Below, piece after piece: positions 39,807 through 48,253 of a stretch of 64,000 nucleotides of DNA. Under the pieces are notes generated by a model that was not told where the DNA came from, did not search any database, and saw only the letters and a list, made by a program, of their open reading frames with translations. Each line of letters begins with the position of its first letter. Position 1 is the stretch's first letter. The position numbers were made by a program, and so were the translations under genes. The stretch comes from an uncultured Thalassotalea sp. (GTDB lineage Bacteria > Pseudomonadota > Gammaproteobacteria > Enterobacterales > Alteromonadaceae): positions 62,001 to 126,000 of the forward strand of contig CANMZP010000009.1 of NCBI GenBank assembly GCA_947502355.1, in the 5' to 3' direction.

Positions 39807-42446
39807 TCAGTCTTTAATCACAATATTATCTAAACGATATACTGCGCCATTGCCTCTATCCCAAGCTGGGAATACCATTAATACATCGATATAACTTACA
39901 TCTAGGCCTGCGTCACTTAACTGTTGCAGAGTGAATGTGTAGGTTTGCCACTCACCAGTAACTGGTGCAGCACCTTCTTGACTATCGGTAAGTGGTAGTT
40001 CCGCAAATGTTGATGCACCATCAGACTCGATTTTGAATAACCAAGGTGCTTCAGAGTCATTCGGGGCGGTAATCACTTTCATTTCGAACTGAACCACACC
40101 ACTTGCAAGCAAGCTAGATGCATCAACAAATACATCATCATCCGCTAGGATACCCATTACTGTTGGAGATTCACCGATTATAAACTCAGCGGTCATACCG
40201 TGTGCTGTATCGTCTGCTTCTAGCGTCGGTGTTGTACCACCACAACAATCCCAGATAGCCCAGCCTGTCGCTGCATCGTCAGCAAATAAGACTGTGCCAT
40301 TGATAGCGGTAGGGTCATACATTTTGACATTGTCTACTCGATAGATTGCACCTTCGCCAGAACCCCAAGCAGGGAAAATCATCAGTACATCAATCGCACT
40401 AACATCTAAACCAGCATCGGCTAGATCAGACAGATTGAATGTGTATGTTTGCCATTGATCCAATACAGGTGCTACCGCCTCATTACTGCTCGTTAAAGGA
40501 AGCTCAACAGCGGTATCGGCACCATTTGATTCGACTTTAAACACCCAGTCACCGGCCGGCATCGACGTTACTTTTAATTCAAACTGAATTACCCCATTAG
40601 AAAGAATGGCTGAAGCATCAAAAGGAGCAGGAGTCTCGGTATTGCCGGTACGAGAGATAAAGCCCATTACTGTAGGTTCTGCACCAATAGAGAATTCGGC
40701 AACGTTACCATGGGCATCGTCATCCATTTCTACCGTTGGTGTGGAACCGCCACAACAATCCCATAAAGGCCAGCTTGGGTTTTCTTCATCGGCAAATACT
40801 ACAACTTGTGGAGCGCCGCCAATATCGCCGGAAATCTCCATGTTGCTCACCCGAAAGACTGCGCCTTCACCTGTACCCCATGCTGGGAAAATCATAACCA
40901 CATCAATAGCGCTTACATCCAAACCATTATCGGCAAGGAAGTTAAGATCATAGGTATAGGTTTGTGATGCACCCGCGGCAGGAGCAGCCCCTTCTATGCT
41001 GTCCGTAATCGGGAATTCAAAGGCCGTGTCAGCGTTATTACTTTCCACTTTAACGACCCATGAGGCGGAGGAATCATTTGGCAATGAAATAACTTCCATT
41101 TCAAAAGATAGGGTGCCGTTAAGATCTAATAATGGAGAGGCATCGAACGGTTTTGGTTCACCTTCCGGATCAGTAATGAACTCACTTCGTGAAATAAAGC
41201 CAACCACGGTAGGTTCGGCACCAATGGTAAATTCGACTGCACCGTCAACAATTTCAGGTGTTGAACCACCACAACAATCCCATGCTGGCCAGTTCGGGTT
41301 AAAAGTGCCGTCGAAAATGGTTAAGTTTTTAGCAACACCCGATGATGGTGGAACTGGAATTGGTGCTGCGCCTAATACCAAGCCATCTTCTAGGTTGTCA
41401 TAACCTGGGCGAACCGTTTCACAACCTTTACCGGTTTCAGGATCCGATTGACATTGGTAAACACGAACGTAATCAATTTCAAAGCGGTTGTCTGGACCAA
41501 ACGCTGTGGCATCAATACCACCTTCGTTAACATTGATAGGCCAGTCGCCACCAACAGCAAAATTAAGAATAATAAAGAAATCTTTATCGTAAGGAGAGTT
41601 ATCCCAGTATGTTGTTAACTCACCAGTGAACTGGTCATAGTATTCTGTATACCAACCTTGATGAGCTAGACCTACTGCCTCACCCTTAGAGTTATAGCGA
41701 ACTTCTGATTTACGCTGGGTGGCATATAAATAGTTGTCTACATACCAACGAATTTCACCTTCTTGCCATTCAACCGCATAAGTGTGAAAGTCATCTGCTG
41801 GATTCGCGCCATCAGATAACATGTAGGCTTGACCAGAGCTGTCATTGTCTGGCCAGGCTTTACCATAATGTAATGTACCGTAAACGTGGCTTTCGGCTGT
41901 GCCATCATCTCGGGCGGCTTTTAGGTTGACCGATTCAACAATGTCAATTTCACCAGAACGAGGCCATACGCCATATTCAGAATCGGTTGGCATCATCCAA
42001 AATGCTGGCCAACTACCTTGACCGGATGGTAATTTAGCACTCATTTCAATTCGACCGTATTTAAAGTCACCCTTGTATTGGGTTGTCATGCGTGCAGATG
42101 TATAGGGAAGAGGTGCACCTTCTTCGGCAGGTAAGGCCACAATATTTAATATACCGTCGGCTACGTAAGAGTTGGCAGTGCTGTCGGTGTAACATTGCTG
42201 TTCTTGGTTACCACCCCCATCACAATCAATTTCGTGGGTCCATTTTGATGTATCAATAGCATCACCGTCAAATTCATCACTCCAGACTAATTGCCAGTCG
42301 GAGACTGGTGCTGCCGGGTTGATGACGCTGACATTAGTGTCCGTCTCTGAGCCACCGCCACAGCCGCTTAATAAGGCCGCTGTAGAGATTCCAAGCGCCA
42401 GGGACAAGCTGGTGCTAAGGCGTTTATTACTTGTTGGTTTTATCAT
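39807..42446 (-). CDS. GH16 beta-glucanase lipoprotein with three WDCC modules, module 3
   Basis: 879 residues, closest to the module 2 enzyme. The lipobox LLSGC (Cys29) is followed by GGGS. The catalytic domain has GSWPAFWMMP and GEIDIVESV (E166, E171) and the loop HYGKAWPDNDSSG shared with module 2. The three C-terminal repeats all keep the WDCCGG motif. The C terminus AVYRLDNIVIKD is the same as module 2. Predicted surface endo-beta-1,3-glucanase that feeds the neighbouring receptor. The promoter carries the same direct-repeat element. Precise linkage specificity (beta-1,3 versus mixed) cannot be read from sequence. Confidence 0.92.
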   Translation of the reverse strand: MIKPTSNKRLSTSLSLALGISTAALLSGCGGGSETDTNVSVINPAAPVSDWQLVWSDEFDGDAIDTSKWTHEIDCDGGGNQEQQCYTDSTANSYVADGILNIVALPAEEGAPLPYTSARMTTQYKGDFKYGRIEMSAKLPSGQGSWPAFWMMPTDSEYGVWPRSGEIDIVESVNLKAARDDGTAESHVYGTLHYGKAWPDNDSSGQAYMLSDGANPADDFHTYAVEWQEGEIRWYVDNYLYATQRKSEVRYNSKGEAVGLAHQGWYTEYYDQFTGELTTYWDNSPYDKDFFIILNFAVGGDWPINVNEGGIDATAFGPDNRFEIDYVRVYQCQSDPETGKGCETVRPGYDNLEDGLVLGAAPIPVPPSSGVAKNLTIFDGTFNPNWPAWDCCGGSTPEIVDGAVEFTIGAEPTVVGFISRSEFITDPEGEPKPFDASPLLDLNGTLSFEMEVISLPNDSSASWVVKVESNNADTAFEFPITDSIEGAAPAAGASQTYTYDLNFLADNGLDVSAIDVVMIFPAWGTGEGAVFRVSNMEISGDIGGAPQVVVFADEENPSWPLWDCCGGSTPTVEMDDDAHGNVAEFSIGAEPTVMGFISRTGNTETPAPFDASAILSNGVIQFELKVTSMPAGDWVFKVESNGADTAVELPLTSSNEAVAPVLDQWQTYTFNLSDLADAGLDVSAIDVLMIFPAWGSGEGAIYRVDNVKMYDPTAINGTVLFADDAATGWAIWDCCGGTTPTLEADDTAHGMTAEFIIGESPTVMGILADDDVFVDASSLLASGVVQFEMKVITAPNDSEAPWLFKIESDGASTFAELPLTDSQEGAAPVTGEWQTYTFTLQQLSDAGLDVSYIDVLMVFPAWDRGNGAVYRLDNIVIKD

Positions 42447-42593
42447 TATTTCCCCCCATCAGGATGGTAAAGATTTTTGCTCACTCGGAATGAGTGATAT
42501 ACGCAAATTAAAATCTTGCCTTACATAATAGCTTGCTTATTTGTTTGATGTTAATAGCAAGTTGCAATCATGTAATAAAGTGTGAACAATTTT

Positions 42594-42653
42594 AGTGTAG
42601 TCGTAACCGTGGTTTCCTCAATCCAATTCATCGTGTTTTCGTCCACCTTATCG
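42594..42653 (-). promoter_or_regulatory. Module 3 promoter with 31-bp direct-repeat element
   Basis: On the minus strand CGATAAG and CGATGAA, 20 bp apart (42653 to 42623), lie one base before TTGAGG (42621-42616). TACACT (42599-42594) follows after 16 bases. The arrangement copies module 1. The rest of the 429-bp gap (42447-42875) is AT-rich leader plus the symporter terminator. Confidence 0.65.
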
Positions 42654-42823
42654 ATAATAAAGGAAATTAAGGGGGTTGCAGTTAAAAAGACCTGGAATTA
42701 AGGTAGGGGAGTTACGGCTTTAATAATGTTAAAAAATGGCGGATGTTAGACATGGAGCAGGGGAGAATAGGCATAATACCAATCGCAATAATTATCTGCT
42801 TACAGATTAATGCAACAGGCATA

Positions 42824-42856
42824 AAAAACGGTGGGCTTATTAAGCCCACCGTTTTT
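42824..42856. terminator. Terminator of the GPH symporter gene
   Basis: A 16-base inverted repeat (42824-42839 with 42841-42856), GC-rich in the core ACGGTGGGCT, has A- and T-runs at its two ends. It lies 19 bp after the symporter stop on the minus strand. Confidence 0.88.
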
Positions 42857-42875
42857 AATTATAGAGAACGTTATA

Positions 42876-44330
42876 TTAGCTTAATTTGCCGCGTCTGGCT
42901 TCTAGCTTTTCCCTAATTTCGTGAGCGCGTTGCTCGGTGATAGGGAACTTAACGATTAACCAAATAGCGATCACAGAGGCAACAATTGGGATCATAACGT
43001 CATAGATTCGCATCCATAGCAGCGTATTGGCACTTTGCTCAGCCCCTAATGCCACGTCAAAGCCCGTCGCATTTAACAGGAATCCACCGGCCGCCAATGC
43101 CACCGCCATGCCTAGTTTTACAACCCACCAATAGATAGAGCCAAACATGCCTTCACGACGCTCATGAGTTTCTAGCTCATCAAAGTCACATACATCGGCA
43201 ATCATAGAGCCCATCAACGTAAACAGGCCACCCAAGCCAAAGGCAATAAATGGTTGTGGCACTAAAAGTAATAATGGGTAATCTGGGTTGTAACATACCC
43301 ATTTTAACGCATAACCAATAATCGACATGCCAATTGAAAAGAAGAAGGCTTTACGTTTACCAATAATGGTTGAAAGTTTGGTGACTAACATGATCACACA
43401 GAATGTTCCAAAGGCAGAAATGGTGCCTGACCAACCAACATACTCAGCGCCTAATGACTGATCGCCGCCAAATACGTAGTAAATGATCACGTAACTTTGA
43501 AAAGACGATACCATCATAAAGCCGTTAAATACTAAGAAGGTCGCGCCACATAAGCACAAGAACGGTTTGAACTTAAGGGTGATGGCAAAGCCTTTGAAGA
43601 ACTTTTTAAGTTCGCCAACCAGTGTGGTTCTCGTGTTTGGGTCTTTCTTTGCGATTGGATCGGCAACGGGAATGGTCGCCATACGCTCTTTTAAGAAAAT
43701 AGCCGGTAAAATACCAACACAAATGGTAAAGGCGCCAATAATAATCGCCAACCAACTTGCCCCTTGCACCATGTTATCGAATAGGAATTCAGCCTGCATA
43801 AACCAAAGAAACCAAGGGGCGATTAGCCAAGCAATTTGTCCCATAAAGTTCTGCACACCCATAAGGCGGGTGCGCTCATGGTAATCGGGTGTTAATTCAT
43901 AACCTAAAGCGACCCAAGGCGTCGCGAAAATGGTGTAGGTTAAGTAAAAAAAGATAGATCCTATTAAAAAGAACCAAAAATAAAACGACTCTGATTTACC
44001 TTCTGGAAGTTGCCATAACAGGGCATAAACAATACCCGCCAATATGGCTCCGATAAAAATAAATGGACGTCTTCGTCCCCATTTTGAACGGGTGTTATCG
44101 GATATATACCCCATAAGCGGATCGGTTAAAGCGTCAAAGAATCGAGGTAGTGCGCCAAGTAAACCAACCAATGCCGGGTTCATCCCCAGGCCTAAATTCA
44201 AAACAATTGTCATGCCGCCAATGGCAGCCCCTAAAAGGTTATTAACCAAGGCACCAAAGCCATAGATAATCTTTCGCATAAACGAAATTTTATCTTCTGG
44301 TGCGGTTACTGTGTGTTCTACTGTATTCAT
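42876..44330 (-). CDS. GPH-family sugar:cation symporter (MFS)
   Basis: A 484-residue inner-membrane transporter with about 12 helices of the glycoside-pentoside-hexuronide:cation symporter family. The signature is DALTDPLMGYISDNTRSKWGRRRPFI (between helices 2 and 3), and the second-half region DVCDFDELETHERREGMFGSIYWW is typical of the family. It probably carries glucose, laminaribiose or short beta-glucans from periplasm to cytosol (inference from neighbours). It is divergent from the GH3-GH16-GH149-GH17 operon across a 431-bp region. Confidence 0.93.
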   Translation of the reverse strand: MNTVEHTVTAPEDKISFMRKIIYGFGALVNNLLGAAIGGMTIVLNLGLGMNPALVGLLGALPRFFDALTDPLMGYISDNTRSKWGRRRPFIFIGAILAGIVYALLWQLPEGKSESFYFWFFLIGSIFFYLTYTIFATPWVALGYELTPDYHERTRLMGVQNFMGQIAWLIAPWFLWFMQAEFLFDNMVQGASWLAIIIGAFTICVGILPAIFLKERMATIPVADPIAKKDPNTRTTLVGELKKFFKGFAITLKFKPFLCLCGATFLVFNGFMMVSSFQSYVIIYYVFGGDQSLGAEYVGWSGTISAFGTFCVIMLVTKLSTIIGKRKAFFFSIGMSIIGYALKWVCYNPDYPLLLLVPQPFIAFGLGGLFTLMGSMIADVCDFDELETHERREGMFGSIYWWVVKLGMAVALAAGGFLLNATGFDVALGAEQSANTLLWMRIYDVMIPIVASVIAIWLIVKFPITEQRAHEIREKLEARRGKLS

Positions 44331-44443
44331 TGTATAGAAACCATATTTTACTTATTTTGTACCAGATGCTCTGGTAAGTGAATATCAAGATTTTGACTGA
44401 TGCTATGACATTAATCAGGCAAAATAAATATGCAAGTTTTAAA

Positions 44444-44518
44444 CGGTGAGAGGGATTTAAAAACGATGAACAGGTAAAACGGTGAACTGTTGCAACGAAT
44501 TTTTTAATTCAATTTAAA
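44444..44518 (+). promoter_or_regulatory. Promoter of the GH3-GH16-GH149 operon with direct-repeat element
   Basis: Three direct repeats on the plus strand, CGGTGAG (44444), CGATGAAC (44464) and CGGTGAAC (44480), match the three GH16 module elements, with the same 20-bp period for the first pair. TTGCAA (44490-44495) follows two bases later, and TTTAAA (44513-44518) after 17 more. It sits in the 431-bp divergent gap (44331-44761) and could also affect the symporter. The remainder of the gap is AT-rich; a plus-strand open frame at 44634 shows no coding sign. Confidence 0.6.
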
Positions 44519-44761
44519 CTTTGTCTAAACCGCCCGTTTACGTTTAGTTTAGATGCGAATCCATGTTACCGCACCAAAAAACTGTTTCAACGCATCCACA
44601 TTGAAAATTTAAGATAATGGATTACCTTATAGCTTGTTAAGCTTTGTAATTAAGTGTAACTTCTGGGTTGTTGGAATTGGAGTTATATTGTCATTTTTAA
44701 TTAGATTTATAACGCTTATTTTTTACAATAATTATAATTTATACCCTAGCTTGGACCATTT

Positions 44762-46594
44762 ATGTTTAGTGCTTTTGCGAAAACAGCTTCTGAGAAAAGC
44801 ATCAACGAACGAGTTGATGTTTTGCTTGAGCGTATGAGTTTATCGCAAAAATTAGGGCAGATGATGCAAGTTGAGCGCAGTACGGTTACCTATGCCGACA
44901 TTAAAGCGCATCATATTGGTTCCGTTCTTAGTGCGGCAGGCTCATTGCCTGAAGACAATAGTCCGAGAGGCTGGGCAACAATGGTGGAAAGCTATTGGCC
45001 AACTCAGCAAGAAATGACGCAAGAGCTTTCCATCCCAATTCTGTATGGCGTAGATGCCATTCATGGCCATGCACATGTTAAAGGTGCAACGGTTTTTCCT
45101 CACAATATTGGTTTGGGCGCAGCTCATTCCGACCGACTTAACGCCAAAATAGCACAAGCGACCGCGAAAGAAGTATTAGCAACGGGCATTAACTGGATTT
45201 TCGGCCCTAACATTGGTGTTGCCCAAGACTTCCATTGGGGCCGTGTTTATGAAAGCTATTCACAAGATAGCAAACTGGTCGGAAAGTTTGCTAAATCTTA
45301 CATCAATAGTTTACAACGCCCAGTTGAAAAGCAAATGGTTATTGCTTGCATGAAGCATTGGGTGGGTGATGGTGGGACCCTTTACGGTATTGATCAGGGA
45401 GAAACCTCTTTACCATATGAAGAGCTATATCAACACCATATTTTACCCTTTGTTAAGGGGATCAAGGCCGGTGCCTTAACCTTAATGGTTTCTTTTAGCA
45501 GTTGGAATCGAACCAAATGCCATGGTAGTGATTTTCTCATTAATGAAATCCTAAAGGGAAAATTAAAATTTAATGGCTTTGTGATCAGTGATATGGAAGG
45601 CATTGATTACCTTGATGACAGCAGTTATCGCTCGGTTGCAACGGCGGTAAATGCCGGTATTGATATGTTTATGGCACCCAATAATTGGCTGCAACTGATT
45701 GATCACCTGCGCAATCATATTGAACTGGGCACCGTGTCAATGCACCGAATTAACGATGCGGTGCGTCGAATATTGTACGTTAAAGCCAAGAGTGGTTTAC
45801 TCGACTCTCCCTTACCTACCGAACGTAAACAAACCGATAGCGAAGACTTTGCTTGTACAAAGCATAAAAAACTTGCTCGAATAGCCGTGCAAAAATCCTT
45901 GGTATTATTAAAGCATGATCCTTCTTTATTGCCATTGTCCAAGTCAGTTGGTGTGTTTGTTGCTGGTAAGAGTGCCGATAATATTGGGCATCAATGTGGT
46001 GGTTTTACCATTGATTGGCAAGGGGTTTCAGGGAATGAATTATTTCCAAACGGACAATCCATTTGGCAAGGCATAAAGTCGGCCTGTAAAAATGCTCGGT
46101 TAAGCCAAAGTGCAACAGGTGAAGATGCTGATCCTAAGCGTGAGCAAGTCGCTATTGTGGTTATTGGTGAAACACCTTACGCAGAAGGACTGGGCGATTT
46201 GCGCATCAATGACAATAAAATTGTCGAAACAGGTTCTATGATAGATGGCTCGTTTAATGTACTTGAACCTTACGGCAATTCACTGCAATTAGCGAAATTG
46301 CATCCCGAAGACCTCGCGTTGATCATAAACCTTAAAAACAAAGGCATGAAGGTGGTTACGGTGTTGGTGTCGGGTAGGCCGCTGATTGTTAACGAAGAGC
46401 TGGCGCTGTCCAATACCTTTGTGGCAGCTTGGTTACCAGGGACCGCAGGGGAAGGGGTTGCGGATGTGTTATTTGGTGATGATAATTTTCATGGTAAATT
46501 ACCATTTACCTGGCCCAAAGAGGTGGTATTTAAAGACAGGCAAGCCAGTTATTTCACACCGCTATTTGCACAAGGTTTTGGCTTGAAGTACTAA
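44762..46594 (+). CDS. GH3 exo-beta-glucanase/glucosidase without signal peptide
   Basis: 610 residues with the two-domain GH3 architecture of exo-1,3/1,4-beta-glucanases. Segments are LSQKLGQMMQVER, PILYGVDAIHGHAHVKGATVFPHNIGLGA, CMKHWVGDGGT and the nucleophile Asp in FVISDMEGIDYL (the usual Trp is Met). The second-domain VVIGETPYAEGLGDLRI is also typical. The N terminus has no signal peptide or lipobox, so a cytosolic site is likely; an upstream alternative start is not supported. It lacks the C-terminal module of ExoP-like enzymes. First gene of the plus-strand laminarin operon, preceded by GGA. Confidence 0.9.
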   Translation: MFSAFAKTASEKSINERVDVLLERMSLSQKLGQMMQVERSTVTYADIKAHHIGSVLSAAGSLPEDNSPRGWATMVESYWPTQQEMTQELSIPILYGVDAIHGHAHVKGATVFPHNIGLGAAHSDRLNAKIAQATAKEVLATGINWIFGPNIGVAQDFHWGRVYESYSQDSKLVGKFAKSYINSLQRPVEKQMVIACMKHWVGDGGTLYGIDQGETSLPYEELYQHHILPFVKGIKAGALTLMVSFSSWNRTKCHGSDFLINEILKGKLKFNGFVISDMEGIDYLDDSSYRSVATAVNAGIDMFMAPNNWLQLIDHLRNHIELGTVSMHRINDAVRRILYVKAKSGLLDSPLPTERKQTDSEDFACTKHKKLARIAVQKSLVLLKHDPSLLPLSKSVGVFVAGKSADNIGHQCGGFTIDWQGVSGNELFPNGQSIWQGIKSACKNARLSQSATGEDADPKREQVAIVVIGETPYAEGLGDLRINDNKIVETGSMIDGSFNVLEPYGNSLQLAKLHPEDLALIINLKNKGMKVVTVLVSGRPLIVNEELALSNTFVAAWLPGTAGEGVADVLFGDDNFHGKLPFTWPKEVVFKDRQASYFTPLFAQGFGLKY

Positions 46595-46622
46595 AAAAAA
46601 GGCGCTGTAAAGCGCCTTTTTT
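46595..46622. terminator. Terminator after GH3
   Basis: A 12-bp stem AAAAAAGGCGCT/AGCGCCTTTTTT (46595-46606 with 46611-46622) has a GTAA loop. The following gene therefore probably has its own promoter, or relies on read-through. Confidence 0.9.
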
Positions 46623-46794
46623 CTATCTGAAAATCGATAAAACGCCGTCTAAAAATCACATTTAACCTGCTAATCGCAAGCCCAGTCCACTTTATCTTAT
46701 TTAAGTTGAGAAGCTGAAAATATGTAGCAAAATAAGCATGCTAATTAATCTAAATTATAATGAAACACTTAACTTATTCTGATGGGAACTTTCG

Positions 46795-48189
46795 ATGCGA
46801 TTTAAAAAGTCAAGTCTTGCTAGCTTGATAACAGTATCATCTCTGGCCTTAACTGCCTTAACCGGTTGCAATGGCTCTGATGATAGCCAGTCCAAAGTTA
46901 CTTTGGATAAAGCGGTTACTGAGAATGCTGTTACCGAGAGTGCAGTTACTGATAATTATTTTCTGGCCATTAATGTTGGCGGAGAACGTTACACGGCATC
47001 TGATGGCAGCCAATACTTTAGCGATACATTTACAATCGCTAATAACAAAGCCACCACTAATGGCATTAAAGGTTCACAAGATCCAACCCTGTATGAAACG
47101 TTTCGTCAGGGCGAAATGGCCTTAAGTCAGCAAATCCCAAATGGCACATACGATGTCATCTTTAAATTTGCCGAACCAAGCAATACACCGGTTGGTGAAC
47201 GCATCTTTAACGTTTATGCCGAGCAGCAGTTAGTGATCCCTGATTTGGATGTACGTGGTGCTCGTGATGGTAAAGACGTGTCGGCGTTAGACCGCGCGGT
47301 ATCAGACATAGAAGTAAACGATGGCATATTAGATATTCGCTTGGAAAGCATTAAGGGTGAGCCCATTTTAAGCGCCATCGTTATCCAGCAAAAAACCAAA
47401 TACGATGATAATTGGCAACTTGTATGGAAAGACGAGTTTAATTATGAAGGTGCACCCGATCCGACCAAATGGACCCATGATATTTGGCCAGCCAAAACGG
47501 TAAATAGTGAAGATCAAGTCTATACTGATCGTTTGAAAAATGTCTCAGTAAATGGTGAGCACCTAATTATTAAGGCATTCAAGGAAGATTATGACAACGG
47601 TCATTACACGTCTGGGCGTATTCATTCCGAAGGCAAAGGTGATTTCCTTTACGGTCGGTTTGATATCCGAGCTAAATTGCCTGCGGGGCAAGGTACATGG
47701 CCTGCAATCTGGATGCTACCAAGTGACCCTTACCGCTATTCGACAACCTGTAAACCAGGTGAAAAGTGGCAGGGCAGTTCAACATGTGACGCGTGGCCTA
47801 ATTCAGGTGAAATCGACATTATGGAACATGTTGGTTATGACATGCAGAACGTGCATGGCACGGTTCATAACAAAGCTTATTACTGGGTTAACTGGGAACA
47901 GCGCAAAGGCAGTATTGAAGGTGTTGATGTTGACCAAAACTTCCATGTGTATTCATTAATTTGGACGCCTGAGAAAATTACGATACTGATGGACGGTACG
48001 CCTTACTTTACTTACATAAATGAACATACGGGGTGGCAGGCATGGCCATTTGATCACCCATTTAATGTCATTTTAAATGTTGCCATTGGCGGTGCCTGGG
48101 GTGGTGCTGGTGGACCCATTGATGACAGCGTCTTCCCGGTACAAATGGAAGTCGACTATGTCCGAGTATATAAGCGAGCGGGTTTATAA
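46795..48189 (+). CDS. Malectin-like domain plus GH16 beta-glucanase lipoprotein
   Basis: 464 residues. The lipobox ALTGC (Cys25) precedes a short linker with a tandem AVTENAVTESAVTDN repeat, then a malectin-like carbohydrate-binding domain (about 54-198, starting FLAINVGGERYTASDG). A single GH16 domain follows (about 205-460) with GTWPAIWMLP, the catalytic GEIDIMEHVG (E339, E344) and MEVDYVRVYKRAGL at the C-terminal end. It differs from the three GH16 module enzymes in having an N-terminal rather than C-terminal binding domain, suggesting a different cleavage mode on laminarin. Periplasmic or surface location is not fixed by sequence. Confidence 0.93.
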   Translation: MRFKKSSLASLITVSSLALTALTGCNGSDDSQSKVTLDKAVTENAVTESAVTDNYFLAINVGGERYTASDGSQYFSDTFTIANNKATTNGIKGSQDPTLYETFRQGEMALSQQIPNGTYDVIFKFAEPSNTPVGERIFNVYAEQQLVIPDLDVRGARDGKDVSALDRAVSDIEVNDGILDIRLESIKGEPILSAIVIQQKTKYDDNWQLVWKDEFNYEGAPDPTKWTHDIWPAKTVNSEDQVYTDRLKNVSVNGEHLIIKAFKEDYDNGHYTSGRIHSEGKGDFLYGRFDIRAKLPAGQGTWPAIWMLPSDPYRYSTTCKPGEKWQGSSTCDAWPNSGEIDIMEHVGYDMQNVHGTVHNKAYYWVNWEQRKGSIEGVDVDQNFHVYSLIWTPEKITILMDGTPYFTYINEHTGWQAWPFDHPFNVILNVAIGGAWGGAGGPIDDSVFPVQMEVDYVRVYKRAGL

Positions 48190-48253
48190 ACCGGTAGACA
48201 GCAAATAAATTTTTTATATTTTAAACATGCCACCAAGTGTGGCGGAGTAATAC

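Noticed and set aside
40996-41403. Long plus-strand frames antisense to the GH16 genes (also at 34466, 35955)
   Set aside because: They recur at equivalent places in the three paralogues because the sense codons repeat; no start site or domain supports them.
24485-42446. SusC/SusD-type Bacteroidetes locus
   Set aside because: No SusD-like lipoprotein is present; the receptors have the proteobacterial plug and TonB-box form, and all flanking genes are gammaproteobacterial.
44634-44837. Plus-strand frame running into GH3
   Set aside because: It overlaps the GH3 start in another frame and shows low-complexity hydrophobic composition only.
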